A DNA stretch of 44,395 bases from Acidobacteriaceae bacterium. GTDB taxonomy: Bacteria; Acidobacteriota; Terriglobia; Terriglobales; Acidobacteriaceae. Both the position numbers and the translations under genes were made by a program. Position 1 is the stretch's first letter. The number at the start of each line of letters is the position of its first letter. The notes beneath the pieces were generated by a model. The model did no database searches. It was not told the DNA's origin and saw only the letters and a list, made by a program, of their open reading frames with translations. Location: contig JASHRF010000037.1 in NCBI GenBank assembly GCA_030037545.1, positions 1 through 44,395 of the forward strand, read 5' to 3'. Below are positions 1 to 7,732 of the stretch, one piece after another.

Positions 1-137
1 CGCTTCCAGCGCCGCACGCTGCGCGGATCAACACCCACGGCGCGAGCCACTTCAGCCTGCGTCAACCCCTGACCGAGCAGGTCAACGGCGCGCTGCCGTT
101 TGCGCTCCAGTTCTTCTGGACTGCCCTGCGGTCGGAT
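1..137 (-). pseudogene. IS630-type transposase, N-terminal part, start codon lost, runs off the window
   Basis: Read leftward from 137, the frame gives IRPQGSPEELERKRQRAVDL and then an LTQAEVARAVGVDPRSVRRW segment, a helix-turn-helix typical of the N-terminus of IS630/Tc1-like transposases. Family members normally begin Met-Arg-Pro; here the expected ATG position (135-137) reads ATC, a TGA lies two codons upstream, and a GGGGGTGAT Shine-Dalgarno-like stretch sits just before it. The ATG at 174 is in another frame and gives only about 30 residues. The gene continues past position 1, so the catalytic DDE domain cannot be judged. Most likely an inactive or frameshifted insertion-sequence copy. 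Confidence 0.65.
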
Positions 138-200
138 AGATCACCCCCGAACCTACCAGAGCAGTATAGGACATTACTTATGCAGGATTCAATAGCCCAT

Positions 201-239
201 GAGGGACGATTACAGACGGTTATAAAACCACTTCTACTC
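201..239 (+). repeat. Solo right-end fragment of palindromic element (class A)
   Basis: The stretch containing GGGACGATTACAGACGG and a following TTATAAAACCACTTCTAC matches the right end of the complete copy at 1326-1449 (GGGACGATTACAGACGG, then GTTATGAAACAGCCTCTAG). The left end and central hairpins are absent. It directly flanks the transposase remnant, so it may have been cut by that insertion. Confidence 0.6.
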
Positions 240-288
240 TGGTTCCGCTCTAGCTCGCGCGCGAAATCCGCTGCAAAGCAAGACACAT

Positions 289-334
289 AAAAGGGCCACG
301 CGCGCCGCGCAAGCGGCAGGCGTGGCCCTTTTTT
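289..334 (-). terminator. Rho-independent terminator after the upxY-like gene (bidirectional)
   Basis: A GC-rich hairpin pairs AAGGGCCACGC with GCGTGGCCCTT around a GC-rich loop. A T-run follows on both strands (TTTTTT rightward, TTTT leftward). It begins 14 bases after the stop of the leftward antiterminator-like gene, so it most likely ends that transcript. Confidence 0.75.
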
Positions 335-347
335 GCTGTCTCGATCT

Positions 348-956
348 TCAGTAGCCGTATCCAAACGCCGGTTGTGGCCTCGCAACCCCGGCAGAAACCT
401 GCACCTTTTCCAATACCTCGATGTTTGCCAGGTCTACGTCAAGCGAAAAGCCCTGCCGAATCGCGGCCAGAGCAATGATCACTCTGCACTGCTGGCGGAA
501 TTCCGTTACCACGCCCTCAACTCCGTCAAACGCACCGCTATGAACTCGGACCCGTGCGCCCACGGAGACACAGGGATGAGGACGCAGCTCAAGTCCACGG
601 GCCAACCCCTCACGGATCTTGTCAAGTTCTGCGCAGCTTACTAGGTTCCCATCTTCATCGCCCAGCGAACGCACCACGCCGGGCGTGCCGATCGCGGCAA
701 TCCTCGATTCACGCGGGAATCGCGCGAACACATACCCGCAGAAGAGCGGGCGCTCGGTGACGACGATCCTGTCCGTCCACCTCACGCGCTCCCGGTAGAG
801 CGGAACGTAGTTCTCTACTGCTCGCACCGTAAGATGCTGCGCAACGCGCTTTTCATAGTTCGATCGAACATGCAAGACATGCCATGGCGTTTCCGGTAGT
901 GGCCGGGCCATGGGAATACAAGATGTCTGGCAGCAGTTTGGCTCTGCACCGAGCAT
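348..956 (-). CDS. UpxY-family (NusG-like) transcription antiterminator
   Basis: This NusG paralogue has an N-terminal NGN domain (about residues 23-125; PWHVLHVRSNYEKRVAQHL, then PLFCGYVFARF) and a C-terminal KOW domain (about 135-185; VGARVRVHSGAFDGVEGVV). Such proteins bind RNA polymerase and the non-template strand and let it read through terminators in long polysaccharide or secondary-metabolite operons. The ATG at 956 has AAGGAG at a 10-base spacing; an internal ATG at 911 (MARPLPETPWHVL) matches the usual family N-terminus better. These regulators normally head a capsule or exopolysaccharide operon. Here nothing of the kind follows: a strong terminator and an insertion-sequence remnant come next, so it looks like an orphan that acts in trans or is left from a lost operon. 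Confidence 0.85.
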   Translation of the reverse strand: MLGAEPNCCQTSCIPMARPLPETPWHVLHVRSNYEKRVAQHLTVRAVENYVPLYRERVRWTDRIVVTERPLFCGYVFARFPRESRIAAIGTPGVVRSLGDEDGNLVSCAELDKIREGLARGLELRPHPCVSVGARVRVHSGAFDGVEGVVTEFRQQCRVIIALAAIRQGFSLDVDLANIEVLEKVQVSAGVARPQPAFGYGY

Positions 957-1240
957 TGGAACGGATCTCCTTCATTGCGTGATTGAAAAAATGGGGACCC
1001 ACTGTAGCGGTTTCAACGAGCATGCTGCTGAGTTTCCAATTGGCTTTCCCGGGCGCCATTCGTTTGCTCTCCAACATCCATTTCAAGGTCCCAAATTGCG
1101 TGGACTGTCCGACGGGGAGTAATCTACGCGACCCCGGGATAGGCAAGCGCGACGCTTACTATATAGACAGTCAAAGGCTGTTTGTACCTTAGGGATTGGG
1201 CGCGGAACAATCAATGTGGAGAAAGCGCGCGCAATTTGGA

Positions 1241-1277
1241 AAAAGCGCACGAAATTAATTGTTCCGTGCGCTTTTTT
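1241..1277. terminator. Terminator-like hairpin, both directions
   Basis: AAAAGCGCACG pairs with CGTGCGCTTTT over 11 base pairs around a 13-base loop, with a six-T run rightward and a five-T run leftward. Just left of it a related partial copy (AAAGCGCGCGCAATTT) is repeated in the same orientation, and GGAACAAT at 1203-1210 is complementary to ATTGTTCC in the loop region. Leftward, it lies about 290 bases before the antiterminator-like gene and could insulate it or sit in its leader. Confidence 0.55.
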
Positions 1278-1325
1278 CCGCAGGCGTAACCAAGGAGACG
1301 GCACCAAAGGTAAGCGAGGGAGTTA

Positions 1326-1449
1326 CTAGAAGCTGTTTCATAACCCTGCTTTGAAAGGGCATGGCTTCAGCCGTGCCAATAAGTTCCCAAAAACGTGGGG
1401 CTTTAGCTTCTAAGGGACGATTACAGACGGGTTATGAAACAGCCTCTAG
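1326..1449 (+). repeat. Palindromic element, class A, complete copy
   Basis: This 124-bp element is bounded by imperfect inverted ends that start and finish with CTAG. The left end is CTAGAAGCTGTTTCATAACC and the reverse complement of the right end is CTAGAGGCTGTTTCATAACC. Inside are a hairpin GGCATGGCTTCAGCCGTGCC (1358-1377, one mismatch to the family consensus), preceded by TTTGAAAGG, and a degenerate second hairpin GGGGCTTTAGCTTC. The layout of terminal inverted repeats, small size and no coding capacity is MITE- or REP-like. A nearly identical copy lies inverted at 44143-44269. Confidence 0.85.
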
Positions 1450-1510
1450 GCTCAATCTTGACCGAGGGGCCTCCTTCGCTAAGCGATTGGAAAAATATGT
1501 CGAGCTTCCC

Positions 1511-1563
1511 GTCAGGTAACTCAGGTAACTATAGATAACTCGTCAGGTAACTTTAGATAACCC
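1511..1563 (+). repeat. Short imperfect tandem repeat
   Basis: The motif TCAGGTAACT occurs three times (from 1512, 1521 and 1542), alternating with ATAGATAACT and TTAGATAACC. This gives roughly two imperfect units of about 30 bases beginning GTCAGGTAACT. There is no spacer structure or extended array as in CRISPR. Confidence 0.6.
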
Positions 1564-1735
1564 TCCATCAAGAAGTTAGGATTAAGCTCCCTTACTCATA
1601 ATTAGAAGGGCTTTGTCGACGAGAACACAGGTTGTCACCGGGGAAGTTTGGCGACGGTCAAGGGTGGCGTGAGAATAGGCTCTTAGTTGGCTACGTTCGA
1701 GTTGAGTTTAGCGTCGACGAAAGTGTTAAGAAGCG

Positions 1736-1873
1736 CTAGAGCGTGTTTCAAAAATAGGTTTTGAAAGGGCACGGCTTCAGCCGTGCCGTGCAAAATCCGC
1801 CGTTTATGCGGCTTTTAGCCGCTGAGGAATGGTTCCTTGATTGTCTCAGCAGCATTTTTGAAACATGCTGTAG
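1736..1873 (+). repeat. Palindromic element, class B, copy 1
   Basis: This 138-bp element has inverted ends matching at 18 of 20 positions (CTAGAGCGTGTTTCAAAAAT against the reverse complement of the right end, CTACAGCATGTTTCAAAAAT). Within it are TTTTGAAAGG, a perfect hairpin GGCACGGCTTCAGCCGTGCC (1768-1787) and a second hairpin GCGGCTTTTAGCCGC, followed by GCTGAGGAATGGTT. The predicted fold is an outer stem enclosing two inner hairpins. Confidence 0.85.
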
Positions 1874-1939
1874 GCAAAATCACCAGGACCTGCCATCTTT
1901 CATGGCGGCAACGAGGGGAGGTCTGGGCGCAGGCTGCGG

Positions 1940-2890
1940 TTAAGCCGCATCGATCGCGAGCATTTTGCTGTCTCTCATTGCCTTGATGTCGCGCATGGGC
2001 GGCCGGCCAAAAAACCGGCTGTACTCGCGGCTGAACTGGCTTGCGCTTTCATAGCCGACTTCGAAGGCAGCGCTCGCTGCATCAAGACCGTCGGCAAGCA
2101 TGCGTTCGCGCGCCATGTGGAGGCGAAGATGCTTCTGGTATTGCAAAGGGCTCATCGCGGTCAGGGAGCGGAAATGGTGGTGCAGCGTGGACACGCCCAT
2201 CCGCGCCATGGACGCGAGTTCCTCTATGCGCAGGGGCTTGGTGTAGTTCATTCGCAGCCAGGAGACGGCCTTCGCGGTGCGATGGCTTTGCTCTCCGAGA
2301 GTGGCAATCGCGCGCAGATGCCATCCTTGCGGGCTTCGCAAGAGGCGGTAGATGATTTCGCGCTCGATGAGGCCGCTCAAAAAAGGGATATCGCGGGGCG
2401 CGTCGAGAAGATCGACGAGCCGGGAACATGCGCCAAGGAGTTCGATGGAAGCCGTGCCGAAGGTCATGCCGCGGGCGCCTGCGGGCTCCTGGGAGGCAGG
2501 AAACTCTTCTTCGCTGAGGATCCTGCGCACCTCGGGCATTTCGATGCGAAGCAGGCAGGCGAGCAGGGGCCTCTGAGGGGTGGCGGCAACAACTTGGCTG
2601 ATGACGGGCAGGTCGATGGTGCTCAGGAGAAATGAGGATTCGCCGCAGAGATGCGTGGCTGCGCCGAGATTAATGCGCTTCTGTCCCTGAACGAAAAGAA
2701 CCAGCCTGGGCTCGTACATGGCCGAGTTGCAGGCGGTAGTGGTGCTCTGCCGATAGAGGCTCAGACCGGGCACATCTGTTGCCTGAACTCCGTCCACCTT
2801 GATGTGAGCGTCGATCTTGCTTACCAGGCTGGAGCGAAGTTCGACAATACCCGGCCTTTGTGTTCCATTCGCATTGGCATGCTTCGTCAT
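1940..2890 (-). CDS. AraC-family transcriptional regulator (YqhC-like)
   Basis: The 316-residue protein has an N-terminal AraC_N-type sensing domain (about residues 20-185) and a C-terminal double helix-turn-helix (about 210-305; LRIEELASMARMGVSTLHHH and DAASAAFEVGYESASQFSRE). GAGG lies five bases before the ATG. It is divergent from an alcohol dehydrogenase and an aldo/keto reductase, with 198 bases between the start codons. E. coli YqhC, also an AraC_N protein, is likewise divergent from the aldehyde reductase genes yqhD and dkgA. By that analogy it probably senses reactive aldehydes, directly or through Cys oxidation, and activates the neighbouring genes. The family is clear; the ligand is inference. 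Confidence 0.88.
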   Translation of the reverse strand: MTKHANANGTQRPGIVELRSSLVSKIDAHIKVDGVQATDVPGLSLYRQSTTTACNSAMYEPRLVLFVQGQKRINLGAATHLCGESSFLLSTIDLPVISQVVAATPQRPLLACLLRIEMPEVRRILSEEEFPASQEPAGARGMTFGTASIELLGACSRLVDLLDAPRDIPFLSGLIEREIIYRLLRSPQGWHLRAIATLGEQSHRTAKAVSWLRMNYTKPLRIEELASMARMGVSTLHHHFRSLTAMSPLQYQKHLRLHMARERMLADGLDAASAAFEVGYESASQFSREYSRFFGRPPMRDIKAMRDSKMLAIDAA

Positions 2891-3088
2891 GAAAGCCTCG
2901 CGCCTTTCTTCAGCCTACTGCCAGCCAGGCTTCTATGTGCACAAAAATTCACCCTTCGACAGAAATAGGCAAGAGATCGGCAGAATCGGGATACCGGCCG
3001 TGAGCCATATTTCCGTAAGCTTTGAATTAAAAGATTTAAGTGCCGCGTGGCGGCTCGCAAACATTTTCCAGCCACTCGAGGTGATTTC
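2891..3088. promoter_or_regulatory. Divergent intergenic region between the araC-type gene and the dehydrogenase
   Basis: This 198-base interval must carry the leftward promoter of the regulator and the rightward promoter of the dehydrogenase gene, and probably the regulator binding site. An AT-rich patch around 3020-3042 (TTTGAATTAAAAGATTTAAG) is a candidate polymerase-contact region. No convincing -35/-10 pair or AraC-type direct repeat could be fixed by eye. Confidence 0.45.
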
Positions 3089-4147
3089 ATGTACAAGGCA
3101 AAAGCCTACTCAGCCCAAAGCGCAACATCCCGTCTCGAATCCGCCAGCATCGTCCGGCGCGATCCCACCGAACACGATGTGCAGATCGAGATTCTTTTCT
3201 GCGGCATCTGCCACTCCGATCTCCACCAGGTGCGAAACGAGTGGAGCGGACTGATGCCCACCGTTTACCCTTGCGTTCCCGGCCACGAGATCGTGGGCAG
3301 GGTGACAAAGGTGGGTTCGGCAGTAACGAAATTCAAAGCCGGCGACCTGGCCGCGGTGGGATGCATGGTGGATTCGGATGGAACCTGTCCCGAGTGCAAG
3401 GCGGGCCTCGAGCAATTCTGCTCGAATCTCGTGCTTACCTACAACTCTCCCGACAAGCACCTGGGCGGGGTTACTTACGGCGGCTACTCCGATGCCATTG
3501 TTGTGAACGAGCGTTTTGTGCTGCGTGTACCGGGCAACCTGGACCTTGCCGGAACAGCGCCGCTGCTTTGCGCAGGCATCACGACCTACTCGCCCATGCG
3601 GCACTGGAGTGTGGCCAAGGAGAAGAAGGTAGGCGTGGTTGGACTCGGCGGGCTCGGCCACATGGGAGTGAAGTTCGCGCATGCGCTGGGAGCGCATGTC
3701 GTGGTCTTCACTACGTCTCCGGGCAAGAGGGAGGACGCATTGCGGCTGGGGGCCGATGAGGTTGTGATTTCGAAAAATGCAGACGAGATGAACAAGCATG
3801 CCGGCAGCTTCGACTTCATCCTGGACGCGGTGGCGGCGGTGCACGACATCAACGCCTATTTGAATCTGCTGCGCCGGGACGGCAATCTGACCATGGTCGG
3901 CGCGCCGCAACAGCCGATACCGGTTTCGGTCTTCGGGCTGCTCTTCCGGCGGCGCAGTTTTTCGGGCTCCCTTATCGGGGGCATCGCCGAAACCCAGGAG
4001 ATGCTCGATTTCTGCGCGAAGCACAACATCACCGCCGACGTCGAGGTCATCCCAATCCAGAAAGTGAACGAAGCCTACGAGCGGCTGGTCCGGTCCGACG
4101 TGAAGTATCGCTTCTCGATCGATATGGCTTCGCTTAAGTCAGAGTAA
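3089..4147 (+). CDS. Zinc-dependent NAD(P) alcohol dehydrogenase (YahK/CAD-like)
   Basis: This medium-chain dehydrogenase (352 residues) would reversibly reduce aldehydes to alcohols. Visible features are the catalytic-zinc ligands in CGICHSD (Cys38) and PGHE, a four-Cys structural-zinc lobe (MVDSDGTCPECKAGLEQFC with the preceding Cys), and a Rossmann motif GVVGLGGLGHMG. The length and motifs match the YahK/cinnamyl-alcohol-dehydrogenase-like group, usually NADPH-dependent. An in-frame ATG lies 42 bases upstream, but the ATG at 3089 follows GAGGTG at 3078-3083 and matches the family N-terminus MYKAKAY. The aldo/keto reductase follows 77 bases later on the same strand, probably in the same transcript. 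Confidence 0.9.
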   Translation: MYKAKAYSAQSATSRLESASIVRRDPTEHDVQIEILFCGICHSDLHQVRNEWSGLMPTVYPCVPGHEIVGRVTKVGSAVTKFKAGDLAAVGCMVDSDGTCPECKAGLEQFCSNLVLTYNSPDKHLGGVTYGGYSDAIVVNERFVLRVPGNLDLAGTAPLLCAGITTYSPMRHWSVAKEKKVGVVGLGGLGHMGVKFAHALGAHVVVFTTSPGKREDALRLGADEVVISKNADEMNKHAGSFDFILDAVAAVHDINAYLNLLRRDGNLTMVGAPQQPIPVSVFGLLFRRRSFSGSLIGGIAETQEMLDFCAKHNITADVEVIPIQKVNEAYERLVRSDVKYRFSIDMASLKSE

Positions 4148-4215
4148 TGGCTAGACGATGTGGATGTGGGTTGATCGCAGGACGTCGCAATAGAAACGGT
4201 ATTCAGCTTTGATAA

Positions 4216-5220
<1,005 letters not shown>

Positions 5221-5285
5221 GTCGTGACATTCAAGAAGGCTTCTGCGAGATCGAAACCTGCTGTGAAGTGCATAGAGGAGGAGCC

Positions 5286-5343
5286 ATGCGCATCGGCATT
5301 CCTGGCTCTGGATTGATGGGCGCGATGCCGGGAACAATCTTTC
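5286..5343 (+). pseudogene. Remnant of an F420/NADP oxidoreductase-like gene (first ~20 codons)
   Basis: An excellent ribosome-binding site (AGAGGAGGAG) precedes an ATG that opens MRIGIPGSGLMGAMPGTIFL. This closely resembles the first strand and GxGxxG loop of coenzyme-F420-dependent NADP reductase-like Rossmann proteins (typical start MKIGIIGSGNMGGTLG). The similarity then stops, and the frame runs on as unrelated low-quality sequence into the next gene. It is most simply the 5' stub of a deleted gene, once downstream of the aldo/keto reductase in the same direction. Confidence 0.6.
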
Positions 5344-5385
5344 TCAGAGTTGTGACCCACGCAACTGCAGGCTTATCCTTCCTCC

Positions 5386-7431
5386 ATGTGGCTTCCCCGC
5401 TGGACCACGCTCGCTCTTTTTGCCGCGGCGCTCTTCGCCGCGGCCGCCGTGCACGCTGCAGGCTTGCCCTCCGCTCCGCAATCGCTCCGCTTCGACAGCG
5501 GCGCTTCCGCGCTCGACGGTCCCTGGCAGTTTCATTTCGGCGATAGCCCCGCCTGGGCGGAGCCTGGATTCGACGATTCCAGATGGGAGCAGCTCACCGC
5601 CGACAAACCCTGGGGTCAGCAGGGCCACCCGGACCGCGCGGGCTTTGCCTGGTATCGCCTCCACGTCACACTTGCCCCCGGCGAGTCCCCCCATCGGCTC
5701 GCCATCCTCATTCCCGCCGTCGAAGACGCCTACGAGCTCTATTGGAACGGTCGTCTGGTGGGGACCTACGGCAAGCTGCCGCCGCATCCGCTCTGGTACT
5801 ATGATCAGCGCCCCCATACATGGGGTCTCGGTTCCGCGCGGCCCGGTGTTCTCGCCCTTCGCGTCTGGAAAGCGCCATTCAGTTCCTCTGACACCGGACT
5901 GCAGGGAGGCTTCTATGCGCCGCCCCTGCTCGGCAGTCCGCAGATCATCGCCGCCGCCATGGCCAGCCTCGATTATGGTTGGCTCCGCAGCCACCAGTTC
6001 ATCTTCGCCATCGACTCGCTCTACGGGCTGGTCGCCTTCATTGGCCTCGGAATGTGGCTGCGCGACCCCAGTCAACGGCTTGCCGTCTGGATGGGCTGCT
6101 TCGCCGCCCCCAAGCCTCTGGCCCTGTTTCTTTTCGATCTCAAATTTCCTGTTTCGGCCGTCATCGCCGACAGCATTTGGCTGCCCGCCTTCGTTCTCGG
6201 CGACGTCTCGCTGTGGTTCGTCCTGCTCTATCTCCTCGACCTGCATGGCGACGGGCGCATCCTCCGCCTTACCCGCATTCTGGCTATCGTGGAATTTGTT
6301 GTCGCCATCTTCGACGTCTGTGTGCTGTGGGGGTTCACCCTTCCTAACCCGCTTCCCTGGCAGATTGCCGACCTGTCTTTAATGCCCGTGCTGTTCCTGC
6401 TGGAACTTTACCCCTTCTGTCTGATCGGTATTGCCGTGCTGCGTAGAAGTAAGCTCGATCTCGCCCGCTGGATCGTCGCCGTCTTTGCTTTCTTCTCCCA
6501 GACCCTCTATGTGGCCGGCATCGCTCTCGGCCAAGGCGCTCGCTTTACGCACTTCACGTTCCGCACGGTCATCTTTTCTCCTCTCTTCGTGGTGCTCGGC
6601 AATCGGATAACCGCCAGCGCCCTGTCGAACGGTCTGCTCCTCGTCGCCCTTTTATACGCGGTTTGGCGTTACACGGCCGAATCCCGCCACGAACAGATTC
6701 GCCTCGAAGAGGAGATCCGCAATGCCCGCGCTGTGCAGCAGGTCCTGATTCCAGACACCCTGCCCGCCATCTCCGGCTTCTGCATTCAGAGTGTCTACAA
6801 GCCTGCCGAGGAAGTGGGCGGCGATTTCTTCCAGATCATTCCCCTGGGCTCCGGCGGCATCCTCATTGTCATCGGCAACGTCAGCGGCAAAGGCATCCCC
6901 GCTGCCATGACCGTCTCGCTGCTGGTGGGCACCGTGCGCACGCTGGCCCACTACACCCAAGAGCCCGGCGAAATCCTGGACGCGATGAACCAGCGCATGC
7001 TGGCGAGGAGCCACGGCGGATTCACCACCTGCCTCATCTTGCGCGCCGAGCCCGATGACAAGGTTACCGTGGCCAATGCCGGCCATCTCGCTCCCTACCT
7101 CAACAACCGCGAAGTGGACGTCGAACACGGCCTGCCGCTCGGCCTCTCGGCAGCGGCCGCCTATCCTGAGTGCGGCTTCCATCTGGCCGAGCGCGAGCAG
7201 CTTACCCTGCTCACGGACGGCGTGGTCGAAGCCCGCAGCAAAAGCGGCGAGCTCTTCGGCTTCGACCGCACCTCCGCCATCGCCACCCACTCCGCCGAAT
7301 CCATCGCCCAGGAGGCGCAACGCTTCGGCCAGCAGGACGACATCACCGTCCTCACTTTTAGCCGCCAGCAGGTTGCCGAGGAATCGATCGCTCGCGTCGC
7401 GCCCCCGGCCCTCACCCCTTCGCAGGTCTGA
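5386..7431 (+). CDS. Membrane-bound SpoIIE-type PP2C phosphatase with extracytoplasmic jelly-roll and 7TM region
   Basis: The 681-residue protein begins with a signal peptide (about 1-25, ending AVHA). A beta-galactosidase-like jelly-roll domain follows (about 35-150; LDGPWQFHFGD, YELYWNGRLVG), then about seven membrane helices (200-425), a charged helical linker (430-455) and a PP2C/SpoIIE phosphatase domain (460-665). Proteins of this build are thought to sense an outside ligand and dephosphorylate an anti-sigma antagonist. Phosphatase motifs seen are VGGDFF, NAGHLAPYL, LTDGVVEA and QQDDIT. The usual GDVSGKG motif reads GNVSGKG here: residue 498 is Asn (AAC at 6877-6879) where a metal-binding Asp is expected, so activity may be reduced or altered. 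No partner anti-sigma or antagonist gene lies nearby. Confidence 0.87.
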   Translation: MWLPRWTTLALFAAALFAAAAVHAAGLPSAPQSLRFDSGASALDGPWQFHFGDSPAWAEPGFDDSRWEQLTADKPWGQQGHPDRAGFAWYRLHVTLAPGESPHRLAILIPAVEDAYELYWNGRLVGTYGKLPPHPLWYYDQRPHTWGLGSARPGVLALRVWKAPFSSSDTGLQGGFYAPPLLGSPQIIAAAMASLDYGWLRSHQFIFAIDSLYGLVAFIGLGMWLRDPSQRLAVWMGCFAAPKPLALFLFDLKFPVSAVIADSIWLPAFVLGDVSLWFVLLYLLDLHGDGRILRLTRILAIVEFVVAIFDVCVLWGFTLPNPLPWQIADLSLMPVLFLLELYPFCLIGIAVLRRSKLDLARWIVAVFAFFSQTLYVAGIALGQGARFTHFTFRTVIFSPLFVVLGNRITASALSNGLLLVALLYAVWRYTAESRHEQIRLEEEIRNARAVQQVLIPDTLPAISGFCIQSVYKPAEEVGGDFFQIIPLGSGGILIVIGNVSGKGIPAAMTVSLLVGTVRTLAHYTQEPGEILDAMNQRMLARSHGGFTTCLILRAEPDDKVTVANAGHLAPYLNNREVDVEHGLPLGLSAAAAYPECGFHLAEREQLTLLTDGVVEARSKSGELFGFDRTSAIATHSAESIAQEAQRFGQQDDITVLTFSRQQVAEESIARVAPPALTPSQV

Positions 7432-7602
7432 CGAGGGCCATTCGAACATGCGGTCGAGGAACTGGAAGTGCCGGCGTGCGCGCGGGCAGGGGGAAGCGCG
7501 CCCTCTCCGCCTGCAAACCACGGGAAAACTATCGAGTTTTCTGAAAAGGTGCCATTGCCTTGGCATTTTCCGAAATATCGTGAAGTTTTTGAGAGCTGCT
7601 AA

Positions 7603-7732
7603 CAGCCTGTGGTAAAAGTCGAATTTTGAAAGGGCACGGCTTCAGCCGTGCCGTAAGTGGTCTCAAATCAATGCGGCTTTAGCCGCTGAGGGATGGTTTT
7701 TCTCGAATTTTTTGACTTTCCACCACAGGCTG
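7603..7732 (+). repeat. Palindromic element, class B, copy 2, with a different outer stem
   Basis: This 130-bp element has the conserved core TTTTGAAAGG, the perfect hairpin GGCACGGCTTCAGCCGTGCC (7633-7652), the second hairpin GCGGCTTTAGCCGC and the following GCTGAGGGATGGTT. Its outer arms (CAGCCTGTGGT at 7603 and its reverse complement ending at 7732, 11 bp perfect, then AAAGTC on both sides with a small offset) do not resemble the CTAGA..GTTTCA arms of the other copies. Sequence has changed while complementarity is kept. Confidence 0.85.

Larger units (their letters stand above)
957..1939. other. Gene-free interval rich in hairpins and repeats
   Basis: No open frame here shows a family signature or credible ribosome-binding site. 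The interval holds a bidirectional terminator-like hairpin (1241-1277), a class A palindromic element (1326-1449), a short tandem repeat (1511-1563) and a class B palindromic element (1736-1873). An open frame starting at 1761 merely reads through the class B element and is not credible. The remaining sequence has no recognisable content. Confidence 0.6.

Noticed and set aside
853..1192. Short open frames around the upstream end of the antiterminator-like gene
   Set aside because: No family signature; they overlap the antiterminator start or lie in its leader.
957..1240. Ops/JUMPstart-type element upstream of the antiterminator-like gene
   Set aside because: No GGCGGTAGCGT-like sequence could be found on either strand.
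1511..1563. Possible CRISPR repeat array
   Set aside because: Units are about 10 bases, imperfect and without regular spacers; no cas genes in the window.
1761..1943. 60-codon open frame starting MKGHGFSRAVQ
   Set aside because: It simply translates the class B palindromic element; the phrase comes from the repeat hairpin.
5344..5546. Continuation of the F420-oxidoreductase-like frame
   Set aside because: After about 20 residues similarity is lost and the frame runs inside the phosphatase gene in another phase.
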